Below, piece by piece: positions 6,548-6,984 of a stretch of 6,984 bases of DNA (the first letter of the stretch is position 1; each line of letters starts with the position of its first letter). Under the pieces are notes generated by a model, which did not search any database, had not been told where the DNA came from, and was given only the letters and a program-made list of their open reading frames with translations. The position numbers were made by a program, and so were the translations under genes. Source of the stretch: an uncultured Clostridia bacterium (GTDB taxonomy: Bacteria > Bacillota > Clostridia > Oscillospirales > Ruminococcaceae); NCBI GenBank assembly GCA_945931735.1, contig CAMEPN010000090.1, forward strand, positions 1 through 6,984. The letters run 5' to 3'.

Positions 6548-6984
6548 TCAGCCGAAGATGCGGTGCATGATCTCGTTGTAAGCCTCTTCTACGCCGCCCA
6601 TATCCCTGCGGAAACGATCCTTGTCCAGCTTCTCGTGAGTTGTGGAATCCCAGAAGCGGCAGGTGTCGGGAGAAATCTCGTCCGCGAGGATTATCTGACC
6701 GTGGAAACGACCGAACTCGATTTTGAAGTCGATGAGGTCGATGTTGAGCTTCTTGAAGAAGTCGAGCATGAACTCGTTTACCTTGAACGCATACTTGGAA
6801 ATTGTGTCGATCTCCTCCTGCGTCGCAAGACCCAGACCCAGCGCATAGTAGCTGTTGATGAACGGGTCGCCCAGCTCGTCGCACTTGTAGCTGAATTCCA
6901 GCGTCGGGGTCTTGAGAGGAGTGCCCTCCTCGATGCCGAGCTTCTTGGAGAAGCTGCCTGCAGCAACGTTTCTTACGATAACTT
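6548..6984 (-). CDS. purC: Phosphoribosylaminoimidazole-succinocarboxamide synthase (SAICAR synthetase), C-terminal part; 5' end beyond the window
   Basis: SAICAR synthetase joins CAIR and L-aspartate using ATP to give SAICAR in the cytoplasm. I translated the frame from the right edge to the TGA at 6548-6550 and obtained 144 residues, roughly the last 60% of a family that is usually about 230-240 residues long. The visible part starts with [13 protein letters not shown], a conserved PurC stretch. It contains the signature [12 protein letters not shown] at residues 101-112 of the fragment, preceded by IDFKIEFGR. It ends in an [14 protein letters not shown] C-terminus typical of short, stand-alone bacterial PurC. 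No frameshift is seen, and the start codon is outside the window. It is the most upstream visible gene and is followed 45 bases later by purF. An internal Met at 6769 opens a shorter frame, but the homology continues upstream of it without a break. Confidence 0.96.
   Translation of the reverse strand, partial: VIVRNVAAGSFSKKLGIEEGTPLKTPTLEFSYKCDELGDPFINSYYALGLGLATQEEIDTISKYAFKVNEFMLDFFKKLNIDLIDFKIEFGRFHGQIILADEISPDTCRFWDSTTHEKLDKDRFRRDMGGVEEAYNEIMHRIFG

Larger units (their letters stand above)
157..6984 (-). other. Purine biosynthesis operon (purC-purF-purM-purN-hyp-MT-purO-AICARFT)
   Basis: Eight co-directional genes are packed with gaps of 45, 23, 70, -4, 10, 13 and 21 bases, and no convincing internal promoter or terminator separates them. 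Six of the eight are recognisable enzymes of de novo IMP synthesis, so co-transcription as one purine operon is the simplest reading. The 5' end, with its promoter and any PurR box or purine riboswitch, lies to the right of the window. The operon's 3' end is the hairpin-rich stretch at 1-156. The absence of purD, purL/Q/S, purE/K and purB means the rest of the pathway is encoded upstream of purC or elsewhere. Confidence 0.85.

Noticed and set aside
6483..6884. A 133-residue minus-strand open frame overlapping the end of purC and the start of purF
   Set aside because: It is in a different frame from purC, whose conserved residues continue unbroken to the window edge. Its composition is Arg-rich, as expected for an off-frame translation.

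Overview
The window holds one continuous de novo purine biosynthesis operon on the minus strand. It enters at the right edge and ends near position 157. In transcription order the genes are: the 3' part of purC, purF, purM, purN, an unrecognised 166-residue protein, a class I SAM-dependent methyltransferase, an archaeal-type (PurO-like) IMP cyclohydrolase, and a stand-alone AICAR formyltransferase (the C-terminal half of an ordinary PurH). The gaps are 45, 23, 70, -4 (overlap), 10, 13 and 21 bases, and most genes have a purine-rich Shine-Dalgarno sequence. This points to a single polycistronic message. No promoter is visible, so transcription probably starts upstream of purC, outside the window.

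Together the genes encode step 1 (PurF, PRPP to phosphoribosylamine), step 3 (PurN, GAR to FGAR), step 5 (PurM, FGAM to AIR), the SAICAR step (PurC), and the last two steps (AICAR to FAICAR to IMP). PurD, PurL/Q/S, PurE/K and PurB are not present here. The most notable feature is how the last two steps are encoded. Most bacteria use one bifunctional PurH. Here the formyltransferase begins almost exactly at the normal domain junction, and the cyclohydrolase is supplied by the unrelated PurO-type family best known from archaea, encoded by the adjacent gene.

The organism is probably a Gram-positive anaerobe of the Clostridia (Ruminococcus/Oscillospiraceae-like). The reasons are the AGGAGG-type ribosome binding sites, tight operon packing, moderately high GC, a B. 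subtilis-type PurF with a short propeptide and Fe-S cysteines, and the split PurO plus AICAR formyltransferase arrangement, which I associate with that group from general knowledge. This is an inference, not a database result.

Positions 1-156 contain no gene but are dense in inverted repeats. These include a 12-bp stem with its T-run on the wrong side for an intrinsic terminator, a second arm that could compete for the same bases, and a terminator-like hairpin whose T-run lies on the plus strand. A smaller hairpin lies in the 70-base purM-purN gap. The long plus-strand open frames opposite these genes look like antisense shadows.
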